This document shows, one piece after another, positions 16,047 to 22,904 of a DNA stretch of 64,000 nt. The position numbers and the translations under genes were made by a program. Every line of letters starts with the position of its first letter. Position 1 is the stretch's first letter. The notes below the pieces were generated by a model that had not been told where the DNA came from, searched no databases, and saw only the letters and a program-made list of their open reading frames with translations. This stretch comes from Methylotenera_A sp031417915 (GTDB taxonomy: Bacteria > Pseudomonadota > Gammaproteobacteria > Burkholderiales > Methylophilaceae), in NCBI GenBank assembly GCA_031417915.1, contig JANOWN010000005.1, positions 1 to 64,000 on the forward strand. The letters run 5' to 3'.

Positions 16047-16072
16047 TTATTCAAAATGTACATACTGAATAA
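16047..16072. promoter_or_regulatory. Dyad upstream of the OLD nuclease gene
   Basis: TTATTCA and TGAATAA flank a central ATGTACAT palindrome, 26 bases before the start codon at 16099. Nested symmetry of this size just upstream of a gene resembles a repressor operator. No regulator gene is present in the island. Confidence 0.35.
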
Positions 16073-16098
16073 ATGTTTAGTCGTATTGTGGAGGGCAT

Positions 16099-18036
16099 AT
16101 GCGGATAAAGACAATTGAAATAAAAAACTTGCGATCGATAAAAGCTGCAACAGTAGAGTTGGATGACTATACATGTTTAGTTGGTCCTAACGGTGCTGGT
16201 AAGTCTACTTTGCTATGTGCGCTAAATATATTTTTTCGTGAAATAGATAATGCTGCGACCGATTTAGTCTATTTAACAATAGAGGACTTTCATCATCAGG
16301 ATACAACTCAGCCTGTAGAAGTTACAGTTACTTTCGTCGACCTTAGTGCTGATGCACAAGAAGACTTCAAGGATTATTTTAGACAAGGACAGTTAATTGT
16401 TTCAGCTATTGCTGAATTTAATTTGAACACTGGCAAAGCTGAAGTTAAACAGTATGGTCAACGTCTGGGTATGGACGCTTTTAGACCCTTTTTTAAAGCA
16501 TATGGTGATAATGAAAAAGCATCAGTCCTTAAAGATTATTTTAGCGGTTTGAGAGAGCAATTCCCTGAAATAACTATCGCCACCACAAAAGATGGTATGG
16601 CAGAATCCTTAAATGCATATGAGGCTGGGAAACCTGGAGATTGCATATTGATTCCGAGCGAAGACCAGTTTTATGGTGTATCTAGAGGTACTAACCGCCT
16701 ACAAAAGTACCTTCAATGGGTATATGTCCCTGCAGTAAAAGATGCAACTGAGGAACAAATTGAAAACAAAAACTCAGCACTAGGGAAGCTATTAGCACGC
16801 ACTGTTAGGTCGAAAGTAAACTTTGATGCTGCAATTAAAGCATTATTAGAAGATGCAAGGAAAAAATATGAACAAATACTTGGGGATAACCAGGTGGCAT
16901 TGGATGAAATATCCGCCTCTTTAAAAGCGCGGTTAACACAATGGGCTCACCCTGATGCAAGTCTGCGATTAGCTTGGCAACAGGATCCCTCTAAATCAGT
17001 CCGAGTTGAGGATCCATTAGCTAAGATTATTGCAGGTGAAGGTGGATTCGAGGGCGATTTAGCTCGGTTTGGACATGGATTTCAAAGATCTTACTTATTA
17101 GCGTTGCTGCAGGAGTTAGCAAGCATAGAGGATGAAAATACACCTCGATTAATTTTAGGCTGTGAAGAGCCAGAGTTATATCAACATCCTCCACAAGCTA
17201 AGCACTTAGCATTCGTATTAAACAAGCTTGCACAAGCCAACACTCAGGTAGTTGTAACGACCCACAGCCCATGTTTTATATCTGGCGAAAGCTTCGAGAA
17301 GGTTCGAATGTTCCGTCAAAATAGTGCTGAAAAGCTATCAACTGTTAAAAGCTTGACGCATGCCGAAATTGCTGACCGATATGCAGCTGTCGTTGGACAG
17401 GCACTGCCAATGCCTTCAGCTGGCATGGCAAAAATTCATCAGGCTTTGCAATCCTCATTAAGCGATATCTTCTTCACACAGCGACTTATTTTAGTAGAAG
17501 GTTTTGAAGATGCAGCCTTCATTCATACTTGGCTTAGTCTTACAGATCGAATTGATGCATACCGACGAACTGGTTGTTACATAGTTCCCGTAAATAAGAA
17601 GAGTGAGATGATAAGAGCTTTAATAATAGCTCAGGGCCTAGACATTCCAACATTCAGTATCTTTGATGCAGATGCTGATTGTAATGAAAATGAGAAAAAC
17701 TTTCATGAAAGGGATAATCTAGCATTAATAAAGTTACTTAAAGGTAATGAGGGGAATTTGTTTCCAGATGAGATAGTATGGAATACATATTATGCAATTT
17801 GGCCGACTGACATGGCTCAGATGGTTGAGCAAGACTTAATCCAATCATTAGGACAGGGTGTGTATGAAACAGTGCGAAATTCAGCTCATAACCTGTACGG
17901 AAATGAAGCTGGAATTAAAAAAAATACGTTACTTATAAAATCTAAATTAGCACTAGCTTGGGAGGCTGGAGGATTATCGCCCACGCTTGATAAACTATGT
18001 GACCGTTTGATTCAATTTGGATCAGCGAACAATTAG
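16099..18036 (+). CDS. OLD-family ATP-dependent endonuclease (AAA ATPase + TOPRIM)
   Basis: 645 residues. The N-terminal ABC/SMC-type ATPase starts MRIKTIEIKNLRSI and has Walker A GPNGAGKST (29-37). The ABC Walker B-like segment LILGCEEPELYQHPPQ is near 351-366 and the switch VVTTHSPCF near 384-392. A TOPRIM nuclease domain follows, with LILVEGFEDAAFI (near 462-474) and the metal site FDADADC (near 520-526). This is the OLD architecture, whose members include phage P2 Old and GajA and act in phage defence. No UvrD-like helicase (GajB) or reverse transcriptase (retron-type) partner is adjacent, so a stand-alone class 1-type OLD is the best reading. The GGAGGG ribosome site is only 3 bases from the ATG. 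It is the sole gene of a tRNA-Asn island. Confidence 0.88.
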   Translation: MRIKTIEIKNLRSIKAATVELDDYTCLVGPNGAGKSTLLCALNIFFREIDNAATDLVYLTIEDFHHQDTTQPVEVTVTFVDLSADAQEDFKDYFRQGQLIVSAIAEFNLNTGKAEVKQYGQRLGMDAFRPFFKAYGDNEKASVLKDYFSGLREQFPEITIATTKDGMAESLNAYEAGKPGDCILIPSEDQFYGVSRGTNRLQKYLQWVYVPAVKDATEEQIENKNSALGKLLARTVRSKVNFDAAIKALLEDARKKYEQILGDNQVALDEISASLKARLTQWAHPDASLRLAWQQDPSKSVRVEDPLAKIIAGEGGFEGDLARFGHGFQRSYLLALLQELASIEDENTPRLILGCEEPELYQHPPQAKHLAFVLNKLAQANTQVVVTTHSPCFISGESFEKVRMFRQNSAEKLSTVKSLTHAEIADRYAAVVGQALPMPSAGMAKIHQALQSSLSDIFFTQRLILVEGFEDAAFIHTWLSLTDRIDAYRRTGCYIVPVNKKSEMIRALIIAQGLDIPTFSIFDADADCNENEKNFHERDNLALIKLLKGNEGNLFPDEIVWNTYYAIWPTDMAQMVEQDLIQSLGQGVYETVRNSAHNLYGNEAGIKKNTLLIKSKLALAWEAGGLSPTLDKLCDRLIQFGSANN

Positions 18037-18262
18037 GTAACTAGTTTCATTTGTAATTCGATAATCACGAGTCGAATTTGTCAGATTAACAAATAAAAAT
18101 TTAACTCTTATTTTTATCATAAGAACACCGTAATCCGTGAGTCTAGTATTAGGCTATATTAATCAATATATTAGACAAAATAGTACATGCCAATTTCGTA
18201 AAACAAGTACCAAAATAGCTGAATTGAGTAGATTTACAGCACAAATACAGCACAAAGAAAAA
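18037..18262. other. Non-coding right part of the island
   Basis: AT-rich DNA between the nuclease stop and the tRNA terminator. It contains the right pair of ACAGCACAAA repeats and nothing else convincing. An apparent open frame here (18137-18412) is a by-product of reading through the tRNA. Confidence 0.5.
18236..18256 (+). repeat. Right pair of 10-bp repeats (possible integrase arm sites)
   Basis: Two exact copies of ACAGCACAAA with an 11-base period, matching the pair at 15895-15913 near the left end in the same orientation. They lie about 40 bases inside the right 50-bp direct repeat. Confidence 0.5.
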
Positions 18263-18291
18263 CGGGCTTCAGAAAAGTGCTCTGAAACCCG
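18263..18291 (-). terminator. Terminator of tRNA-Asn supplied by the island
   Basis: On the minus strand CGGGTTTCAGA pairs with TCTGAAGCCCG across a 7-base loop and is followed by TTTTTC. It directly follows the tRNA CCA end and lies inside the island, so the element appears to bring a replacement terminator for its host tRNA. Confidence 0.75.
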
Positions 18292-18295
18292 CGTA

Positions 18296-18345
18296 TTTGG
18301 CTCCTCGACCTGGGCTCGAACCAGGGACACACGGATTAACAGTCC
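18296..18345. repeat. Right end (attR-like) 50-bp direct repeat
   Basis: Identical to 15744-15793. Here it is part of the intact tRNA-Asn gene: its 3' half plus CCA and two further bases. Confidence 0.93.
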
Positions 18346-18373
18346 GTTGCTCTACCGGCTGAGCTATCGAGGA
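18298..18373 (-). tRNA. tRNA-Asn (anticodon GTT)
   Basis: 76 bases with CCA encoded, starting TCCTCGATAGCTCAG. Acceptor stem TCCTCGA/TCGAGGA, anticodon loop CTGTTAA (GTT anticodon), T-loop GTTCGAGCC. It is the integration target of the adjacent island, and its 3' half is duplicated at 15744-15793. Confidence 0.97.
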
Positions 18374-18397
18374 ATCGGTAGGACTTGTGAAGGCGTG

Positions 18398-18426
18398 ATA
18401 ATACTGATTTAGCGGGCTTTGGTCAA
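18398..18426 (-). promoter_or_regulatory. Promoter of tRNA-Asn
   Basis: Minus-strand TTGACC (18426-18421), a 17-base spacer and TATTAT (18403-18398), ending 24 bases before the tRNA 5' end. Spacing and hexamers fit a sigma-70 promoter well. Confidence 0.7.
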
Positions 18427-18437
18427 TCGTTAAGCGC

Positions 18438-18443
18438 TATAAT
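18438..18443 (+). promoter_or_regulatory. -10 box of the AsmA-like gene
   Basis: Consensus TATAAT ends 10 bases before the first ATG (18454), so the predicted transcript would have a leader of only a few bases. The -35 (TTTGGT region) is weak. Confidence 0.4.
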
Positions 18444-18453
18444 TAATGCTTAA

Positions 18454-19794
18454 ATGATGAATAAACCAAAAAAAATATTAATTGGCGCCGTGGTGGTTAT
18501 TGGCTTGTTGATTGTTGTGCCTTTTTTAATCCCCATGCAAACTTATTTGCAGCAGGTGGAAAAATTGGCGAGCGAAAAACTTGGGGTTCCTGTGACCATC
18601 AATGCAGCGCATTTATCCTTGCTTCCCAGCCCGCGCGTGGTTACCAGCGGCATTGTGGTTGGAAAGCGTGATGAGTTAACAATAGAAAAATTGGTTGTTG
18701 TGCCCACACTTAGCTCTTTGTTTTCTGATGTTAAAACGCTCGATTTAAGCGTTAGCAAGCCGGTGATAAAGAAGGCGGCTTTAGATTTCATTTCTGCGCT
18801 ATCTGCTAAAAAATCAGACGATAAAGCGCCAGCGAGTGTGCATATTCGTCATGTTGAAATCGACGAGCTGCAACTGCTTTGGTCGAATATGAAGTTGCCC
18901 ATCATCAACGCTGATGTCACGCTGTCAGCCGCGCATGCGTTGGAGTTTGCCACTTTAGCAAGTGTAGATGGCAAGCTGAAAGCGGAGGTGATTCCCAATG
19001 GCGATGAGCAATTGATTGTGCTCAACATCAGCAAATGGACGCTGCCAGCAGGTTTGCCATTGTTGATTGACAAGGCGAAATTTGAAATGCGCCTGCAAGG
19101 CAATAGATTAGTCATTCCTAGCGTAGATATTGCGCTGTATGGCGGCAAATTAACGGGCAATGCGGTTGTAAATTGGCAAAAGAGCTGGCGCGCCAGTGGT
19201 AATTTGAACGTGAGTCACTTAGCGGTGCAGCCACCCAGCCGCATGTTGAGTAAATCGGTGTATTTGAGCGGAAATCTATTCGGTAAAGGCAATTTCTCTG
19301 CCACGGCTAAAGAGGCTGGCAAGTTATCAGATAATTTGCAGACGAATTTTCAATTTAAAGTGAATAACGGTGTACTGCACGGACTAGATTTGGTGAAAGT
19401 TGCGAGTTTGCTAATTAAACAGAAACAAAGCGGGGGCGAAACGCAGTTTGATGAGTTTTCTGGAGTTTTAAATAGTGCTGGCAAGCAATATCACTTGCGA
19501 GATATTAAAATAAGCTCTGGTTTATTGTCTGCAAAAGGGCAGGTTAAAGTTAAACCAAATAAAGCACTAGATGGCACTGTGGTGGTAGATGTAAAAAATA
19601 GCCTAGGCTTAACCGCAATTCCATTAGATGTTTCTGGCACCGTAAGTAACCCTGTAGTGTTGCCTTCAAAGGCCGCCATAGCTGGCGCTGTTGCAGGCAC
19701 CGCAATTTTAGGCCCTGGAGTGGGTACCAGCTTGGGAATTAAGGCGGGCGGCGCAATCGATAAGCTTAAGGGTTTGTTCGGAGATAAAAAATAG
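18454..19794 (+). CDS. AsmA-family envelope protein
   Basis: 446 residues. One N-terminal signal anchor (ILIGAVVVIGLLIVVPFLIP, near 8-27), followed by an AsmA-type start (LQQVEKLASEKLGVPVTINA) and a long beta-rich periplasmic part. The late AsmA_2-like region contains GLDLVKVASLL (near 311) and FDEFSGVLNSAGKQY (near 330). AsmA-like proteins are implicated in outer-membrane lipid transport or homeostasis. It is shorter than E. coli AsmA (617 aa). Two adjacent ATGs (18454, 18457) are possible starts. The gene stands alone between tRNA-Asn and a convergent aminotransferase. Confidence 0.75.
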   Translation: MMNKPKKILIGAVVVIGLLIVVPFLIPMQTYLQQVEKLASEKLGVPVTINAAHLSLLPSPRVVTSGIVVGKRDELTIEKLVVVPTLSSLFSDVKTLDLSVSKPVIKKAALDFISALSAKKSDDKAPASVHIRHVEIDELQLLWSNMKLPIINADVTLSAAHALEFATLASVDGKLKAEVIPNGDEQLIVLNISKWTLPAGLPLLIDKAKFEMRLQGNRLVIPSVDIALYGGKLTGNAVVNWQKSWRASGNLNVSHLAVQPPSRMLSKSVYLSGNLFGKGNFSATAKEAGKLSDNLQTNFQFKVNNGVLHGLDLVKVASLLIKQKQSGGETQFDEFSGVLNSAGKQYHLRDIKISSGLLSAKGQVKVKPNKALDGTVVVDVKNSLGLTAIPLDVSGTVSNPVVLPSKAAIAGAVAGTAILGPGVGTSLGIKAGGAIDKLKGLFGDKK

Positions 19795-19811
19795 CTAATT
19801 TGCGCGCTAGT

Positions 19812-21029
19812 TTACTCCAGAGCCTTGGCAATGCGGTCTAGCGCATTCTTTAAGTTTTCCATGGATGTTGCGAACGAAATGCGGAAATAACCTTCTGCTC
19901 CAAATGCGCTGCCTGGCACCACGGCAACATCAAATTTTTCCAGCAAGTATTCAGCAAACGCCATGTCATTTGCTGCGTTAATTTTGCCAGCTTCATGCAA
20001 GCTTTTAATCGCCTCGCGCGCGTCGGGGAAAGCGTAAAACGCGCCGCCCGCCATGATGCAATGCAAGCCAGGCATGGCGTTGAAGCGATCCACCACGTAT
20101 TTATGCCGTTCTATAAAAGCAGCCACCATCGGTTTTATGCAATCTTGCGAGCCCATGAGCGCGGCCACCGCAGCGTGTTGCGAGATAGAAGTCGCGTTGC
20201 TGGTCGATTGGCTTTGCAAAATTTCCATGGCTTTGATGATGTTGGCTGGACCAGCGGCGTAACCAATGCGCCAACCCGTCATAGAATAGGCCTTAGAAAC
20301 GCCGTTAAGCACGATACAGCGACTTTTTAGCGCTGGCGCGGCGTTGAGGATGTTGTAAAACTTTTCGCCTGTTAAATTCACGTGTTCGTACATGTCGTCT
20401 GTCGCGACCAAAACATGCGGATGTTTAAGCAGTACTTCGCCCAATGCTTGAAGTTCAGCCAAGCTGTAAACCGCGCCAGTTGGGTTTGACGGTGAATTGA
20501 GCACGACAATTTTAGTTTTTGGCGTAATCGCTGCTTCCAATTGAGCTGGCAGCATTTTAAAACCTTGCTCGATGCCGCAATCGATAATCACTGGCACGGC
20601 TTCGGCTACTATGGCGATGTCGGCGTACGAGACCCAATACGGCGCAGGAATAATGACTTCGTCGCCTTTGTTCAGCACGGCGAGGCATAAATTAAAAATT
20701 GTTTGCTTGCCGCCAACGCCAACAATCACTTCATTTATGGCGTAATCAAAGCCGTTTTCAGTTTTAAATTTATTCACAATCGCTTGCTTAAGGGCAGGGA
20801 TGCCGCTGACAGGCGTGTATTTAGTGTAACCCGCGTCAATGGCGGCTTTGGCGGCATCTTTAATGTGCTGCGGTGTATCGAAATCTGGCTCACCCGCCGC
20901 CAAGCCAATTACGGCGCGGCCTTCCGCCTTGTATTTGGCGGCTTTTGCGGTAATGGCAAGAGTGGGAGATTCTTTAATGGCTAAAACACGAGTTGATAAA
21001 ACATCGTTTGATAATACCGAATTGCTCAA
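19812..21029 (-). CDS. aspC: Class I aminotransferase, aspartate aminotransferase type (PLP)
   Basis: A fold-type I PLP enzyme of about 405 residues, closest to the AspC/AatA subgroup that transaminates aspartate (some members also act on prephenate). Family segments: IGLAAGEPDFDTPQHI, GYTKYTPVSGIPALK, NSPSNPTGAVYS, and the PLP-lysine segment NGVSKAYSMTGWRIGYAAGP. The TTG at 21029 is chosen as start because AGGA lies 6 bases upstream and the resulting N-terminus (MSNSVLSNDVLSTRV) matches the family. The frame stays open to 21077, but that would add 16 unusual residues. Substrate specificity is inferred. Confidence 0.88.
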   Translation of the reverse strand: MSNSVLSNDVLSTRVLAIKESPTLAITAKAAKYKAEGRAVIGLAAGEPDFDTPQHIKDAAKAAIDAGYTKYTPVSGIPALKQAIVNKFKTENGFDYAINEVIVGVGGKQTIFNLCLAVLNKGDEVIIPAPYWVSYADIAIVAEAVPVIIDCGIEQGFKMLPAQLEAAITPKTKIVVLNSPSNPTGAVYSLAELQALGEVLLKHPHVLVATDDMYEHVNLTGEKFYNILNAAPALKSRCIVLNGVSKAYSMTGWRIGYAAGPANIIKAMEILQSQSTSNATSISQHAAVAALMGSQDCIKPMVAAFIERHKYVVDRFNAMPGLHCIMAGGAFYAFPDAREAIKSLHEAGKINAANDMAFAEYLLEKFDVAVVPGSAFGAEGYFRISFATSMENLKNALDRIAKALE

Positions 21030-21150
21030 AATAATTCCTAAGTGGCATTTTTGCATTGAAAACGTGATTTTACGCAAAAATGAGCAGGTTTTACAGTAAA
21101 AACTTTACAGTAAAACCTGATGTATGGAAACCTTGAACGAGTAAGACTTG

Positions 21151-21657
21151 TTAGAACGCTTTTAAGGCTACGCTTTCAGTGTCAATTTGCATGCAATCTT
21201 CATTAGTGCAATTGCTAATTTTTTTCCATTCCACGGGGAACGGCATTTTATCCACTGGCAAACCTGCGCCATCAACACCAAAACCTAGCGCGAATACCAC
21301 TGCACCCGTTTTTACGGCAAAGCTTTTGGTGCCTTCTGCAACTTCTATCATGGCCTTGCTAACGGCTGGTGGAATAGTATCATCGGTATCAACCCAAGCT
21401 TTAATTTTGCCATCCTCGCGCACGGCAAATACCAAAAATCCCCAAGCTGGCGCTGGCGCCATCTCGGCAATTTTTTTATTAATGTTCACTTCAACGGCTT
21501 TTACATATTGGTCTAGGCCGTCAATACCATCCATTTTTGCCATCATTGCTGGCTTGGGTTGCATTAAAATTACCTTTAAATATTCCGCGTTGGCAGCGTT
21601 GCCAGCCAAAGGTAAAAGCATCATCAGACATACAAACAATCTTGCAAACATTCTCAT
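21151..21657 (-). CDS. Secreted protein of unknown function
   Basis: 168 residues with a clear Sec signal peptide (MRMFARLFVCLMMLLPLAGNAANA, cleavage probably after ANA near residue 24). The mature part has a strand-rich pattern (WGFLVFAVREDGKIKAWVD, SFAVKTGAVVFALGFGVDGAG) and a C-terminal pair of cysteines (NCTNEDCMQ) that could form a disulfide. I do not recognise the family. The next gene, on the same strand, is also exported, but a 117-base gap and a repeat separate them. Confidence 0.7.
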   Translation of the reverse strand: MRMFARLFVCLMMLLPLAGNAANAEYLKVILMQPKPAMMAKMDGIDGLDQYVKAVEVNINKKIAEMAPAPAWGFLVFAVREDGKIKAWVDTDDTIPPAVSKAMIEVAEGTKSFAVKTGAVVFALGFGVDGAGLPVDKMPFPVEWKKISNCTNEDCMQIDTESVALKAF

Positions 21658-21709
21658 TTTAAATCTCCAGACTTATGGTTTATTTTAGGGCTTATTAAAC
21701 TAAAAATAC

Positions 21710-21748
21710 ATTGCCTGCAGGCCTTATGGATATTGGCTCACAGGGCAT
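21710..21748 (-). repeat. Dispersed hairpin repeat, copy D
   Basis: On the minus strand it reads ATGCCCTGTGAGCC, loop AATATCCAT, then AAGGCCTGCAGGCAAT. It lies between two minus-strand genes, 26 bases after the stop of the protease gene. Confidence 0.78.
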
Positions 21749-21774
21749 GTTCTTTAAATTTTATCTCTTTACAT

Positions 21775-22788
21775 TTAACATTGTTTTTCGCAGCCGAGCA
21801 TTTCGCTGTATTCCGCAGCAATGTCTTTATCAATACCCATCAGCGCAGTTTGTATGCGCTGTACTTCAGGCGTATCGCCACGATTTTTTGCGAGCGCGCC
21901 CAATCGTTTTAGCGCCTCAAAATTAGTGCTATCTAGGCTTATGGCTTGCTTATAAGCCTTTTCTGAAAGCTCTAATTTAGCGCTATTTTCATAGCCCAAA
22001 CCTAATTCATACCAAGCTTCGGTATTTTTTGGTTCAGCTTCTGTCCATTTTTCCGCCACTTGCGCCAATTTTGGCCAATCTTGGCGCGATTCTGGCACTG
22101 CAACTTGCATGTAAAACGGTTTTTTGTCTTCGTCTTCTTCCCATAAAGCTTTGCCAGAAATAGGGAAAGTTGATGTCTCAGTTTGTTTTTCCAGTATATC
22201 CAGCCATTCAATAGGCAAAGCAAAGTGAACGCTGCCAGCGCGCCCAGCGGTTTTAAAAGTATTAATGCCGACCAAATTGCCTTCCATATCAAATAATCCA
22301 CTGCCGCTGGCGCCCATGCTAAATTTGGCCGTGCTACGAATGACTTTTCCTTGATCCGAATCGAACAGGGCTTTGACAGAGCCGCTAGAGGTGAGCGGGG
22401 CGGGAACGCCGTTAGAATGCCCAAACGCAACAATTTCTTGGCCGCGTTTTAAATTGGTGCTTTTACCGATTTGTGCGGGCGTAAATGGTAGAGGCGAGGT
22501 TGTCACCAAACATAAATCGTGCCAAACATCGGCTTTTACCGAGTTGATGCTGTAAGTATCTTCGCCGCGCGAAATCCACGGCTCTTTGGTGGAACGAAAA
22601 ACGTGGCAATTGGTGAGTACTTTATCTTTACCCACCACCACGCCAGAGCCATACGCTAGGCCGCCTGTAGCGTTGTGGCCACGTATTAACACCACGCTAG
22701 TATAAGCCGCGTAAAGTTTTGCTTTATCAAAAGCCAAGGCAGGTTGAATGCTGCCCAAAATGGCAGCGGCGAGTATTAAAAAGCGCAT
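21775..22788 (-). CDS. Periplasmic trypsin-like serine protease with C-terminal TPRs
   Basis: About 337 residues from the ATG at 22788, which has GGGA upstream; an in-frame ATG at 22800 lacks a ribosome site. Signal peptide FLILAAAILGSIQPALA, then an S1-like protease domain with the triad His in LTNCHVF (near 60), Asp in VWHDLCLV (near 90) and Ser in GASGSGLFD (near 165). No PDZ domain follows, so it is not a DegP/HtrA protein. From about 240 there are two or three tetratricopeptide-like helices (EAWYELGLGYENSAK, NFEALKRLGALAKNRG). Probably an envelope protease with a protein-binding tail; the target is unknown. Confidence 0.8.
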   Translation of the reverse strand: MRFLILAAAILGSIQPALAFDKAKLYAAYTSVVLIRGHNATGGLAYGSGVVVGKDKVLTNCHVFRSTKEPWISRGEDTYSINSVKADVWHDLCLVTTSPLPFTPAQIGKSTNLKRGQEIVAFGHSNGVPAPLTSSGSVKALFDSDQGKVIRSTAKFSMGASGSGLFDMEGNLVGINTFKTAGRAGSVHFALPIEWLDILEKQTETSTFPISGKALWEEDEDKKPFYMQVAVPESRQDWPKLAQVAEKWTEAEPKNTEAWYELGLGYENSAKLELSEKAYKQAISLDSTNFEALKRLGALAKNRGDTPEVQRIQTALMGIDKDIAAEYSEMLGCEKQC

Positions 22789-22904
22789 AAAAAGTCCCAT
22801 AATTTTTGTTAATCTACATTGTAATGACTTGTTGATGTCATATTTAGTTCGCGCCGCAAAAGCCTGTTAAAATTGTGCTTTGAAATAATGAAGCAATTAA
22901 CAGC

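Larger units (their letters stand above)
15794..18345. mobile_element. Integrase-less tRNA-Asn island carrying an OLD-family nuclease (CIME-like)
   Basis: A segment of about 2.55 kb bounded by exact 50-bp direct repeats of the tRNA-Asn 3' half; the intact tRNA is rebuilt at the right end. The DNA is visibly more AT-rich, with more AGA and TTA codons than the flanks. The only gene is a single OLD-family ATPase/nuclease; no integrase, excisionase or replication gene is present. Pairs of ACAGCACAAA-type repeats lie just inside both ends (15895-15913 and 18236-18256). The layout matches cis-mobilisable elements that keep att sites but rely on another element's integrase, or a deleted island. Which of these it is cannot be decided here. 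Confidence 0.8.

Noticed and set aside
16099..18036. Gabija system (GajA) assignment for the OLD nuclease
   Set aside because: The adjacent gene required, a UvrD-type helicase (GajB), is absent; the coding region is followed by non-coding island DNA and tRNA-Asn.
18137..18412. A 91-codon plus-strand open frame ending with WARTRDTRINSPLLYRLSY
   Set aside because: It is the antisense translation of tRNA-Asn and its terminator, a well-known annotation artefact; no ribosome site.
21179..21688. 169-codon plus-strand frame opposite the secreted-protein gene
   Set aside because: The minus-strand frame has a signal peptide and protein-like composition; the plus frame is its shadow with Ser/Thr-rich, low-quality sequence.
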